In this document: piece after piece, positions 6,636 to 14,410 of the stretch
Numbering within the stretch: the stretch's first letter is position 1
Layout of the letters: each line of letters opens with the position of its first letter
Program-made: the position numbers and the translations under genes
From: CAYMND01 sp964465065
GTDB taxonomy: Bacteria; Acidobacteriota; Aminicenantia; UBA2199
Direction of reading: 5' to 3'
Length of the DNA stretch: 17,530 nt
Assembly (NCBI GenBank): GCA_964465065.1
Contig: CAYXHZ010000060.1
Coordinates: 1-17,530 of the forward strand
Notes under the pieces: model-generated
What the model was told of the DNA's origin: nothing
What the model saw: only the letters and a program-made list of their open reading frames with translations
Databases searched by the model: none

Positions 6636-9512
6636 CTATCTCCAGAGCGCTCGCGGAGCGGCTTCTTTCTTGTCGGCTTCGCCGGTTTTGCCGGCCGGCG
6701 GCCGGATCGGTACGCCTTCGCTCATCCAGGCAGGTGCCGGGCAACCCTTTAGGTGGTGGTCGAAAAACTCCTTGAGCCGGCGCTGCAGGTCCAGACGGTT
6801 GGCCGTTTTTTTCAGGCCGTGGCCTTCCCCTCTGTAGGACAGGAAAATCACCGGTTTTTTGAGAAAGCGCAGGATGCTGTACAGGCCGAAGGAATGCTCC
6901 CACTGCACGACATTGTCGGCGCCGCCGTGGAAGAGCAGCAGCGGGGTCTGCAGCTTGTGGGCCTGGAAAACCGCCGATTCGCGCAGATAGGTCTCCAGTC
7001 CGGCGGACGGATCGGTACCCAGGCGGCCCTGCGAGGTCATGTAGTAATCCTGCTCGTTGCTGCCGTCGCCGACGATGTCGACGGTGAAGCCCTGCACCAG
7101 GTCGCTGACCCCGGCCCCGGCGGCGATGGCCGCAAAGCGGTTCTTCTGGGTGGAGACGTACATGCCGCAGTGACCGCCGAAGCTGAATCCCTCGTAGCCG
7201 ATGTGTTTCTCGTCGGCGTAGCCCAGGCGGACGACCTCGGCGATGGCGGCGTCCAGGCACTCGTGCATGTCGGAGTGGGGCGTGCCGATGTGGAAGCGGA
7301 TGTCGGGCTGCAGAAAGAGGTAGCCGTCCGAGACGTACATCATTTCCACGACGCTGGAGCCGGAGATGCGCATCGACGGGTATTGGTGCAGGTTCTGCGA
7401 CAATTTCTCGTAGGAATAGACGATCATCGGCAGTTTCTGGCCGGGTCGGTAGCTGTCGGGAACGGTCAGGATGCCCTGCAGCGCTGCGCCGTCGTCGTTT
7501 TTATAGTCGATCAGGCGGCGCCGGCCCCAGCGGTAGCCGGACTGTTGCGGGTTGGTGACCGTCAGACGTCTGGCATTTCCGAAGCTGCGGTCGCCGAGGT
7601 AGGCCTCGGGGTAGTCGCTGACAGTGCCCCGGCGGTAAATTACCGCCGGACCCTGTTTGGCCAGCAGCAGGTCGCCGCTGCGCCGCCAGCCCGAGGCGGT
7701 GAAGCTGAACGCTCCGTAGAGCAGCGGTTTGAGGGTTCGTTCCTGCAGCTGGTAGTAGCCGGCCTCCTTGCTCAGGATGTCGAAGGCGGTCAGGATCTGC
7801 GGCCGGCTCAGGTCGATGGTCCGTTCCTCGACCAGTTCCTTGGCGCTGAAATCGCGTTCGTGGAAGCGGAAGCGGATGCTGCGCCCGTTGCGGACGGCGC
7901 CGGTCAGGTTCTCGGCCGGTTTCTGGTCTTCGATCGGCAGCAGCCAGAGGTCGAGGTGGTGGTTGACGACGACCGCCCGACAGCCCTTCAGCCAGCCGAC
8001 GAAACCGTAATCCGGATCGGAACCGAACTGGTCGTGATCCTGGTCGCGAAAGGAGACTCCGGCCTGGCTGCCGATACGACTTAGACTGCCGGCGGCGAAT
8101 TCGTAACACCAGTACTGGCCGTCGTGCCAGAGCAGCGCCCGTTCCCCGTCGGGCGATACCTGCAGCTCGCCGGCGTAGTTCGACAGGATCGGGGTCCGTT
8201 CGGCGCCGATCAGGTCGATGCGGTACAGGTCGCGCTTGCGCACGTCCCAGTCGGAGACGTAGGACCGTTCGTCCTCGCCGATGGCCCAACGGTCGCTGTC
8301 CGGGGCCCGGACCAGGGACTGCAGGTCGGGGCCGGTCAGACGGACCATTTTCCGGTTCTTCGGGTAAAAAACGGCCAAATCGGTTTTTTGGGCTTCCCGT
8401 TCGGCCTCCATCATCTGCTGTGAAACCAGTTTCTTGTCCAGTCCGTGCCAGACATCGACGCTGGCCGGCTCGGAGGCCTCCTCCTGGCTGGCTTGGGACG
8501 GCTTTTTAGTCAGGCGCACGAACAGGCGCGAGTTGTCCCGGCTCCAGGCCGGGCCGTCGCTGCCGACACTGCCGACGTCCAGCTGCATGCCTTCCGGCAG
8601 CCCGGCGATGGCCTCGCTCGGGAACTCGTCGACGATAGGGGCCGCGTCGGTCACGTTCCGGCATGTCAGCAGACGGATGCGCTCGGGCCGTCCGTCCGGG
8701 TCCTCGCCGAATTTGACCGCCGATACGGCGCTGCAGTCCTGGTTCCAGGCGATGCGGCCGTACAGGCAGGTCTCGTTGTCCAGCGCCCGGGTGCTGCGGC
8801 TGGTCAGGTCGTAGAGGTACAGGCCGTTGCCGCGTCGGTCCGGTGATGCGATGGCGTAGAGGAGGAGTGGCGATTTTCTGTCGAGGACAAATTCGCCGAT
8901 ATTACCGATATAATGTTCTTTTTCCGTGCGCAGATCGATCAGGAGCAGACCGGTTTTGTCGTGACAGACGAAGCAGGGTCCGCTTTCGCTGAAGCGGTAG
9001 TCGGCCTTCGACTTCCAGCTGCGGGTCCTGCCGCTGGCCAGGTGGCGCAGCTCGATGGTGCCGACCGCTGGCTGATCCTTGTTTGCAGGGCTCTGGGCCT
9101 GGATCGTGTAGGCGATCCATTGCGAATCGGGCGAAAACAGGGGCTTGACGGCGCCGGCGACGGCGTACTCCCGGTCCGTGGCGGCCTGGCGGATGTAGAG
9201 GACGTCGCTGCGATTCTTGTCGCCGTAGAGGGCGATGTCCCGTTCTGCTTTCGCCTTCTGGTCCGGATCGCCGTCCGTCTTTTGGGGCTTAGCCTTGGCA
9301 TCGCCCGCTTTGGCTGCCTCCGGTTTTTCCAGCAACGAATAGAGTACCGTGTACCAGTTTCCGTCGTCGGACAGGCTGACGGCGCTTTCGCGCCAGGTCT
9401 TGAGATCTTCCAGGGCGACGGTCTTGAGCTCACGGGCCTTGGCGGCGACACCGGACAGGTTCAGAGTCAACAACGAGATAAAAAGGAGGCAGGTTTTCGC
9501 TGACTGAATCAT
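6636..9512 (-). CDS. Secreted S9-family (prolyl oligopeptidase-like) serine peptidase
   Basis: This 958-residue protein is a predicted periplasmic serine peptidase of the S9 family, which cleaves short peptides. A signal peptide covers residues 1-24 (MIQSAKTCLLFISLLTL... ending VAA). A long beta-propeller-type region runs to about residue 690, with WIAYTIQA and SPDSQ blade motifs. The catalytic alpha/beta-hydrolase domain follows at about 700-935. The triad is legible: S777 in GFSFGGH, D866 in HGGADNVV and H898 in GEGHGL. Residues about 65-90 form a charged Lys/Ala/Asp-rich linker, longer than usual. The ATG at 9512 has GAGAGG (9521-9526) eight nt upstream. The gene follows the DUF2461 gene by 57 nt on the same strand and is probably the last gene of that operon. 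Specificity (proline or otherwise) is not predictable. Confidence 0.92.
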   Translation of the reverse strand: MIQSAKTCLLFISLLTLNLSGVAAKARELKTVALEDLKTWRESAVSLSDDGNWYTVLYSLLEKPEAAKAGDAKAKPQKTDGDPDQKAKAERDIALYGDKNRSDVLYIRQAATDREYAVAGAVKPLFSPDSQWIAYTIQAQSPANKDQPAVGTIELRHLASGRTRSWKSKADYRFSESGPCFVCHDKTGLLLIDLRTEKEHYIGNIGEFVLDRKSPLLLYAIASPDRRGNGLYLYDLTSRSTRALDNETCLYGRIAWNQDCSAVSAVKFGEDPDGRPERIRLLTCRNVTDAAPIVDEFPSEAIAGLPEGMQLDVGSVGSDGPAWSRDNSRLFVRLTKKPSQASQEEASEPASVDVWHGLDKKLVSQQMMEAEREAQKTDLAVFYPKNRKMVRLTGPDLQSLVRAPDSDRWAIGEDERSYVSDWDVRKRDLYRIDLIGAERTPILSNYAGELQVSPDGERALLWHDGQYWCYEFAAGSLSRIGSQAGVSFRDQDHDQFGSDPDYGFVGWLKGCRAVVVNHHLDLWLLPIEDQKPAENLTGAVRNGRSIRFRFHERDFSAKELVEERTIDLSRPQILTAFDILSKEAGYYQLQERTLKPLLYGAFSFTASGWRRSGDLLLAKQGPAVIYRRGTVSDYPEAYLGDRSFGNARRLTVTNPQQSGYRWGRRRLIDYKNDDGAALQGILTVPDSYRPGQKLPMIVYSYEKLSQNLHQYPSMRISGSSVVEMMYVSDGYLFLQPDIRFHIGTPHSDMHECLDAAIAEVVRLGYADEKHIGYEGFSFGGHCGMYVSTQKNRFAAIAAGAGVSDLVQGFTVDIVGDGSNEQDYYMTSQGRLGTDPSAGLETYLRESAVFQAHKLQTPLLLFHGGADNVVQWEHSFGLYSILRFLKKPVIFLSYRGEGHGLKKTANRLDLQRRLKEFFDHHLKGCPAPAWMSEGVPIRPPAGKTGEADKKEAAPRALWR

Positions 9513-9569
9513 GGTTTAACCCTCTCGCAATGCAATTGATACGGATCGTGTCCGCTAACGGTTATCCTG

Positions 9570-10262
9570 TCAACGGTCGTGGTCGACGATGAAGCGGTAC
9601 AGCGGGCCGGCCAGCTGAAATGCGGCGCCGATCTCGGCAGCCAGTTCCGGCGAGTAGCAGTTGCCCGGCAGGGGGTGCCGGCTGGTCAGGCAGAAGGTCT
9701 TGACGGCCATCCATTCCGGGAACCGTTCGCTGCCGGGCCGGGCCGCAGCCTTGCGGTAGTACTGGGCGGACAGCTGGAAAGGGTTGTGCGCCCGGTCGAG
9801 GAAAGCGCTGGCCCGGGCGAAGGCGTCGGGGTCGGCGCCGATGCCGTTCTTGAAGCGTTCCATGGACGGTTTGTCGGCCGAATAGTAGCCCATGCCGTAC
9901 TCGTAATGCTCCGGTGTGGCGTAAAAATAGAACTCGGGCCGGGTGAAACGGCGGTTGAGGCGGCGCTTGAAGCTGAGCCAGACTTCCTGGCGGAACAGGA
10001 ACTTGTCGTGAGAGAACCGGGTGTCGCGGTAGATGCGCGAGATGGCCTTGTTGACCTGGGCGCCGACTTCCATCTCGGCGTCGATGGACAAGAGCAAGGG
10101 GGTCAGGGCCAGGGTCAGGGCCTGCAGGGGCGTAAGGACCTGACGGTTGTAGATGTCGCGGTGCGCCTCGAACCAGGTCTTGTCGTTGCGGGCGCGGTTT
10201 TCCTGCAGAAAGCGGAAGGTTTCCTCTGAAAAGCCGCTGAATTCGGGGATTGCGGCCTTCAT
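9570..10262 (-). CDS. DUF2461-family protein
   Basis: This 230-residue cytoplasmic protein matches the DUF2461 (TIGR02453) family by its opening FSEETFRFLQENRARNDKTWFEAHRDIY, the ISRIYRDTRFSHDK motif (family pattern: RI.RD.RFS.DK.P) and the FYFYATPEHYEYGMGYY segment. Length is typical of the family. Its biochemical function is unknown to me. The start codon overlaps the stop of the upstream lipoprotein gene (ATGA, 10259-10262), so the two are probably translationally coupled. A weak purine-rich GAAGAAGAAGAA stretch precedes the ATG. One in-frame difference from many relatives is that Pro after DK is replaced (DKFLF). Confidence 0.88.
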   Translation of the reverse strand: MKAAIPEFSGFSEETFRFLQENRARNDKTWFEAHRDIYNRQVLTPLQALTLALTPLLLSIDAEMEVGAQVNKAISRIYRDTRFSHDKFLFRQEVWLSFKRRLNRRFTRPEFYFYATPEHYEYGMGYYSADKPSMERFKNGIGADPDAFARASAFLDRAHNPFQLSAQYYRKAAARPGSERFPEWMAVKTFCLTSRHPLPGNCYSPELAAEIGAAFQLAGPLYRFIVDHDR

Positions 10263-10558
10263 TTTTTCTTCTTCTTCGAGCCCAGGATGCCGCCGCTCAG
10301 AAACAGCCCGGCGCCCAGCACGAAACCGAAGTTGTACCAGTTGCCGTTGTTGTGGACCTCGTAGAAATGGATGCCGTCGGAAAAGACGGAGACGACGAAG
10401 CTGATCGGGGCCAGCAGGCCGTGCCAGAAACCCAGGAAAAAGCCGGCGGTTTTCCCCTCGTGGTCGGCGGTCTTCTCCAGGCGGTTGGGACCGGCCAGAC
10501 AGGCGCTCAGGAGCGCGATCAGGACGATCAGCAGCGCGATGGTCATCGTTCTTTTCAT
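10259..10558 (-). CDS. Small conserved lipoprotein/membrane protein of unknown function
   Basis: This 99-residue protein begins with a lipoprotein signal (MKRTMTIALLIVLIALLSAC; lipobox LSAC, C20). The central motif GFWHGLLAPISFVVSVFSD and the later YEVHNNGNWYNFGFVLGAG are recognisable from small uncharacterised proteins found in many bacteria. Two further hydrophobic segments (about residues 41-58 and 74-92) and a terminal SKKKKK tail suggest it also spans the membrane, with the lysine tail probably on the cytoplasmic side. GGAGG (10565-10569, reverse strand) gives a good ribosome site. It is the first gene of the operon with DUF2461 and the S9 peptidase. No biochemical role is known to me. 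Confidence 0.78.
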   Translation of the reverse strand: MKRTMTIALLIVLIALLSACLAGPNRLEKTADHEGKTAGFFLGFWHGLLAPISFVVSVFSDGIHFYEVHNNGNWYNFGFVLGAGLFLSGGILGSKKKKK

Positions 10559-10580
10559 CGTTTGCCTCCGTTACCCTGAC

Positions 10581-10586
10581 ATTGTA
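10581..10586 (-). promoter_or_regulatory. Extended -10 promoter for the lipoprotein/DUF2461/S9 operon
   Basis: On the reverse strand TGC precedes TACAAT (10586-10581), giving an extended -10 element (TGnTACAAT). No convincing -35 box lies 16-18 nt upstream. Predicted start is near 10574, about 16 nt before the ATG at 10558. Confidence 0.5.
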
Positions 10587-10602
10587 GCAAAGAAGCGGAG
10601 CG

Positions 10603-10621
10603 GATGCTCGCGGGGAGCATC
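10603..10621 (-). terminator. Hairpin at the end of the ATPase remnant
   Basis: GATGCTC and GAGCATC (10603-10609 and 10615-10621) form a perfect 7-bp stem with a 5-nt loop, beginning inside the ATPase stop codon. On the reverse strand it is followed only by a mixed CTTCTTTG stretch, so it is at best an imperfect intrinsic terminator. It lies just upstream of the lipoprotein promoter. Confidence 0.4.
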
Positions 10622-11855
10622 ACATTTGTTTGGATTGTTTTGCACCGTAGCTCACGGGTTTGGGCGGCATCTTGCGGCATGTATATGTTGATCCCGAATC
10701 GGAGTAGGTCCAGATCCAACCCGCTGGAATGCTGTGGACCGTGCGGGTCAGGGGCAAAAGCTCCGGGTAGAGACTGATCACAGCGCCGCTGCCGACGGTC
10801 GCCCCCTGTTTGTCGAGCTGAGCGAAGGTCGAGGCGTCGGTGGCCTTGACCGCGGCGGCCTTCTTGATTTCGATGGGGTGCAGTCTGCCGTCTTGGGCGA
10901 TGACGAGATCGATTTCATGCCGGTCCTTGTCGCGGTAGTGGTAGAGGACGGGGCTTATACCCAGATGCCACCAGGATTTGAGGATTTCCGATACCACGAA
11001 GGTCTCCAGAATGGCCCCTGACATGGCCCCGGCGGCCAGGGTCTGTGGCGATGACCATTCCGTCAGGTAAGCACACAGACCGGTGTCGAGAAAATGGAGT
11101 TTGGGTGTGGAATACAATCGCTTCGAGAGGTTGTTGTGCCAGGCTGGCAGCAGCAGGATTTGATGACTAGCCTGCAGAACGGACAACCAGGTCCGGGCTG
11201 TGTTGACGCTGATACCACAGTCCCGGGCCAGGTCGGTGAAGTTCAACAGTTGTCCGGTACGGGCGGCGGTCGCCTTCAGAAAACGCATGAACAGGTCCAG
11301 GTCACCGACTTTGAGCAGGTCGCGGACGTCCCGTTGCAGGTAGGTTTGCACGTAAGAACTGAAAAACAGATCCCGATCCCGGACTTTCCCGCTCACCAGG
11401 GCGGGAAATCCGCCGCGAAAGATGCGGCCGTAGACTTCCGACAGGGTGGAAGACGGGGCGTCGCGACCGCGCTTGGACAAGTTCGGGTCTGAAGGCAGGA
11501 AAGGACTGTTTGGGGATTTCAGTCCAGCGGCTTCGCGGCTGGAGAATCCCAGCAGGTCGAGAATGGCCACCCTGCCGGCCAGGGTCTCGGCAAGACCTTT
11601 CATCAGCGGGAAAGTCTGGGAACCGGTCAACCAGTACGCTCCGGGTTTTTGGTGGCGGTCCACGTCAATCTTTATGGCCCAGAACAACTCGGGGGCATAC
11701 TGGACTTCGTCGATCAGCACCGGTGGGGGAAACTGCTGTAAAAAAAGCTGCGGATCGGTTTTGGCCAGGGTCCGCTTGTTCATATCGTCCAAGGTGACAT
11801 AGCGTCGTGACGGCTCACACAACCTTTCGAGCAAGGTGGTTTTACCGACGGGCCT
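10620..11855 (-). pseudogene. 5'-truncated AAA_14/DUF4143-type ATPase
   Basis: The longest open frame (404 residues from a TTG at 11834) matches the widespread AAA/DUF4143 ATPase family. It has Walker B VLIDEVQYAPELF (residues 39-51), a sensor segment GAYWLTGSQ (66-73), a DUF4143 region (RDLLKVGDLDLFMRFLKATAARTGQLLNF) and the nuclease-like C-terminus with HEIDLVI and IEIKK. The Walker A loop is encoded just upstream: reverse-strand codons 11846-11835 read G-K-T-T and continue into LLERL. However, an in-frame TGA at 11859-11861 precedes it with no normal start between, and the 25-30 residues that usually precede the P-loop are missing. ATP binding is therefore probably lost. Compared with the family pattern GPRQVGKTT the DNA looks as if about 7 nt were deleted and everything before GP replaced. 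These proteins have unknown roles; some resemble mobile or toxin-like genes. Confidence 0.75.
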
Positions 11856-11866
11856 GATTCATTTAC

Positions 11867-11876
11867 ATGGTAGAAT
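11867..11876 (+). promoter_or_regulatory. Extended -10 promoter of the radical SAM gene
   Basis: TGG precedes TAGAAT (11871-11876), forming an extended -10 element. No good -35 is visible; its position would fall inside the P-loop codons of the ATPase remnant. Transcription would start near 11883, only 0-4 nt before the ATG at 11886, and no Shine-Dalgarno is present. Confidence 0.45.
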
Positions 11877-11885
11877 GTCTTTGTC

Positions 11886-12674
11886 ATGGAGAAACAGATT
11901 GCGGCAAAACCGGAACTGATCGAGACGGGGCCGGTCGTCACGGAAATCCAGGCCAAGGCCATCCTGTCCAAATCGCGCATCCACGACTGGGCCCTGAATG
12001 CCTACGTCGGCTGTGCCCACAACTGCGCCTACTGTTACGCCCGCTTCATGCGGCGATTCACCGGTCACTCCGAACCCTGGGGCCGTTTCGTCGATGTCAG
12101 GGTCAACGCTGTCGAACTGCTGGAAAAAGAGCTGCAGAAGAAAAAGAAGGGCACCGTCTGGATCAGCGGTGTCTGCGACGCTTACCAGCCGCTGGAGCGG
12201 GACTACCGGCTCAGCGGACGTTGCCTGGAGATGCTGGTCGATCACGGCTGGCCGGTGTCGGTCCAGACCAAATCGCCGTTGGTGCTGCGCGATCTGGATA
12301 CCCTGCGCCGGGCGGCCGATGTCCGGGTCGGCTTTTCGATCGCCAGCCTGGACGAGCGGGTCCGCGCCGTCTTCGAACCGGGGGCCCCGGCGATCGCCGA
12401 ACGCATCGAGGCTCTGGGTAAACTGCACGATGCCGGAGTGCGCACCTTCGTCATGGTCGCGCCCCTGCTGCCCGGTGCCGAGGGGCTGGTCGAGCGCCTG
12501 GCCGACCGGGTGGACGAGGCGCTGATCGACCGCGACAACTACGGTCACGCCGACCGGGTATACCGCAAGTACGGGCTGCAATGGGCCCAGGGCGACAGTT
12601 ATCTCCAGGACAGGGGCCGCAGGCTGCAGGCGGACTTCATCCGGGCCGGTGTCCGCTGCCGCATGCTGTACTGA
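11886..12674 (+). CDS. Radical SAM protein, SplB-like (COG1533 type)
   Basis: This 262-residue cytoplasmic enzyme binds a 4Fe-4S cluster and S-adenosylmethionine. The cluster motif CxxxCxxC is C43, C47, C50 in VGCAHNCAYCYARF. This motif with the upstream NAYVGC and downstream WISGVCDAYQPLE and VSVQTKSPLVLRD is characteristic of the SplB-related group that is widespread outside spore formers. True spore photoproduct lyase is longer and has different C-terminal features, so DNA-lesion repair should not be assumed. The substrate is unknown. The start at 11886 has no Shine-Dalgarno but lies just after a promoter -10, suggesting leaderless translation; conserved sequence begins at about residue 19, so no later start is attractive. 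It is transcribed divergently from the broken ATPase gene and is followed by a separate promoter. Confidence 0.9.
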   Translation: MEKQIAAKPELIETGPVVTEIQAKAILSKSRIHDWALNAYVGCAHNCAYCYARFMRRFTGHSEPWGRFVDVRVNAVELLEKELQKKKKGTVWISGVCDAYQPLERDYRLSGRCLEMLVDHGWPVSVQTKSPLVLRDLDTLRRAADVRVGFSIASLDERVRAVFEPGAPAIAERIEALGKLHDAGVRTFVMVAPLLPGAEGLVERLADRVDEALIDRDNYGHADRVYRKYGLQWAQGDSYLQDRGRRLQADFIRAGVRCRMLY

Positions 12675-12699
12675 ACGTCCTGCCGCCGCCCGTCCTGGA

Positions 12700-12729
12700 T
12701 TGACTTGGCAAAAAACGCGGTGTTACAAT
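12700..12729 (+). promoter_or_regulatory. Strong sigma70 promoter for the Nramp-like gene
   Basis: TTGACT (12700-12705) and TACAAT (12724-12729) are separated by 18 nt, the best sigma70 match in the window. Transcription would start near 12736, and the ribosome site AAGGAG (12738-12743) follows at once, giving a leader of about 15 nt. Confidence 0.7.
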
Positions 12730-12750
12730 TTCGCTACAAGGAGTGTTCTC

Positions 12751-14169
12751 ATGAAGATCCAGGGAAAAGAAGTCGAAGTGCATGCCGAAGTACCCGAGCC
12801 GCAGCCCTTCCGACGGTTCATGGTCTACGTCGGTCCGGTGATGATGTCCGTCGCCTTGGGCCTGGGCACCAGCGAACTGATCCTCTACCCGCGTCTGACC
12901 GCCGAATTCGGTACCAGCTGGATCGGACTGATGGTCCTCTCGCTGCTGTTCCAGACGGTCTGGGTGCAGGAACTGGCCCGCTGGACCATCCTGAGCGGTG
13001 AGCACGGCGTCAAGCACAATTCGCGCATCATCGGCCAAGTCGGCGCGCTGATGTCGATCACCTTCTTCATGTTCATCGCCTTCGCCATTCCGGCCTGGTC
13101 GAGCGTGGCGGCCACCGCTCTGCTGCGGCTGATTCACTGGCCGGCCGATCCGCGCATCGGCACGGTTTTCTGGTCCTACGTATCGTTCGCCCTGGTGTTT
13201 CTGGTGGTCTTTTTGTCCAGAGTGGCACGCAGCTACATCGAACGCATCGCCACCTGGGCCACGCTGATGGCCTGGGGCCTTTTGCTCATCGCCGCCTTCA
13301 GCTCCATCAGCGCCGACAGCGCCGCCGGCATCGCCCGGCACCTGATCTTCTGGAGCATCCCGGATAAAATGAACTGGTGGGTGCTGGGCTCGACCCTGGC
13401 TTGGGTGGGGGCCGGCCCGACCCTGCTCTGGCAGACCTACTGGATGAAGGACGCCGGCTGGGGCATGGCCAAGTATTTCGGTTCCATTCCCGGCGGTCTG
13501 GGCAAACCGGTCTACATCCGCTCGGAGGGACTGTTTCCGCAGTTCACGGTGGAGAACGTCTCGCGCCTCAAGACCTGGATGCGTCGCTCCAACCTGGTGC
13601 TCTGGCTGGGCTATTTTCTGGGCAGCCTGCTGACCATCATGGTCATCGTCGGTCTGTCGGACTCCATCCTGCGTCCGCTGGGATTGATCCCCACCGGTTT
13701 CGACGTCATCAGCCACCAGGCCCTGTTCTTCGAGAGGCCGCTGGGAAAAATCGGAGCCACTCTGTTCCTGATCATGGCCTGGCTGTTCTTCTTCTGCAAC
13801 CAGATGACCATCTCCGAGGCCGTGGTCCGCCAGAACGCCGACGCCACCACCACCTTTCTCAAAAAGCGGGACATCAAGAAGGTCTACTTCGGTTGGTGGG
13901 GGATTTACCTGGCCATCTCTTTCATCCTGATCGCCCTGCAGTATTTCGTCGCCGGCATCACCCCCTTCAACTTCGTCACCTATTCGGCCATGCTGTCCCT
14001 GTTCAGTCTGATCGTGTCCATCCTGGCCACCTTCATCGGCCAGCTGGTGCTCTACCGGGAGATTCCGGCCCAGCTTCGACCCCGAAAAATCGCCATCGTT
14101 CTTCTGGCCTGCGGCTTCGTCTTCTTCCTGTACTTCATCGTCCGCGCCCTGATCTCGTTTTTCGGCTAG
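12751..14169 (+). CDS. Nramp-related (LeuT-fold) membrane transporter lacking the DPGN motif
   Basis: This 472-residue inner-membrane protein has about eleven hydrophobic helices and begins with GPVMMSVALGLGTSELILYPRLT, which aligns with helix 1 of Nramp divalent-metal transporters (GPGxxxxxxxxDPGN). The canonical Asp-Pro-Gly-Asn is replaced by G39-T40-S41-E42, and I find no Met-Pro-His motif in the helix-6 region (GSTLAWVGAGPTLLWQTYW). The GxxEL form is typical of an uncharacterised Nramp-related subgroup, so the substrate may not be Mn2+ or Fe2+. The ATG at 12751 has AAGGAG seven nt upstream; a longer frame from 12649 overlaps the radical SAM gene and the promoter and is not credible. It is followed after 9 nt by the ywbE-like gene. 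Confidence 0.85.
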   Translation: MKIQGKEVEVHAEVPEPQPFRRFMVYVGPVMMSVALGLGTSELILYPRLTAEFGTSWIGLMVLSLLFQTVWVQELARWTILSGEHGVKHNSRIIGQVGALMSITFFMFIAFAIPAWSSVAATALLRLIHWPADPRIGTVFWSYVSFALVFLVVFLSRVARSYIERIATWATLMAWGLLLIAAFSSISADSAAGIARHLIFWSIPDKMNWWVLGSTLAWVGAGPTLLWQTYWMKDAGWGMAKYFGSIPGGLGKPVYIRSEGLFPQFTVENVSRLKTWMRRSNLVLWLGYFLGSLLTIMVIVGLSDSILRPLGLIPTGFDVISHQALFFERPLGKIGATLFLIMAWLFFFCNQMTISEAVVRQNADATTTFLKKRDIKKVYFGWWGIYLAISFILIALQYFVAGITPFNFVTYSAMLSLFSLIVSILATFIGQLVLYREIPAQLRPRKIAIVLLACGFVFFLYFIVRALISFFG

Positions 14170-14178
14170 GCTGGAAGC

Positions 14179-14385
14179 ATGGACGGAAACAAACGGTCCG
14201 ACATCCGCCCCGGTTTGCGGGTGCTGGTGGTGCAGAAGCGGGATCAGGGCAGCGGCCGGCTGACCGAGGGCGTGGTTCAGGAGATTCTGACCAATTCGCC
14301 GAGCCATCCACACGGCATCAAGGTGCGCCTGGTCGGCGGCGTGGTCGGGCGGGTGCAGCGGATTGTGGAGGCCGGCGGGGGCTGA
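14179..14385 (+). CDS. ywbE: YwbE-family protein
   Basis: This 68-residue protein matches the YwbE family (COG4895, DUF2196) almost end to end: RSDIRPGLRVLVVQKRDQ, a Gly-Arg-Leu-Thr-Glu-Gly turn, then EILTNSPSHPHGIKVRL and GRVQRIVE. The fold is a small beta-barrel and the length is normal. Its function is unknown. It starts 9 nt after the Nramp-like stop, with only a weak GGAAG ribosome site (14172-14176), so it probably relies on translation from the upstream gene and shares its transcript. Confidence 0.93.
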   Translation: MDGNKRSDIRPGLRVLVVQKRDQGSGRLTEGVVQEILTNSPSHPHGIKVRLVGGVVGRVQRIVEAGGG

Positions 14386-14401
14386 GGCTTCAACCCCCGC
14401 C
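14374..14401. terminator. GC-rich hairpin between convergent genes
   Basis: GGCGGGGG (14374-14381) pairs perfectly with CCCCCGCC (14394-14401) around a 12-nt loop that can itself pair partly (TGAG/TTCA). It overlaps the ywbE stop codon and lies between the convergent ywbE and M16 genes. No T-run follows on either strand, so it is a bidirectional 3' end hairpin candidate, not a textbook terminator. Confidence 0.4.
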
Positions 14402-14410
14402 AGTCGGCGG

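Noticed and set aside
6753..8084. 443-codon + strand open frame opposite the S9 peptidase
   Set aside because: Val/Asp/Gln-rich antisense shadow; the reverse strand has a complete Ser-Asp-His triad.
9568..9573. Perfect TTGACA (reverse strand) before the S9 peptidase gene
   Set aside because: The hexamer at the right spacing downstream is only CACGAT, and the match overlaps the DUF2461 stop codon. I keep the operon reading as more likely.
11780..11980. Short reverse-strand frame spanning the ATPase/radical SAM junction, considered as the missing ATPase N-terminus
   Set aside because: It reads ESGPS at the junction but in a different frame from the ATPase, and the preceding residues do not resemble the family's start. 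It overlaps the radical SAM coding region.
11886..12674. Annotation of the radical SAM gene as spore photoproduct lyase
   Set aside because: Only the general SplB-like architecture is shared; length and context do not support the specific DNA-repair function.
12637..14313. 558-codon reverse-strand open frame opposite the Nramp-like gene
   Set aside because: The product is a highly polar Asp/Gln/Gly/His string with no recognisable domain, mirroring hydrophobic codons of the membrane protein on the other strand.
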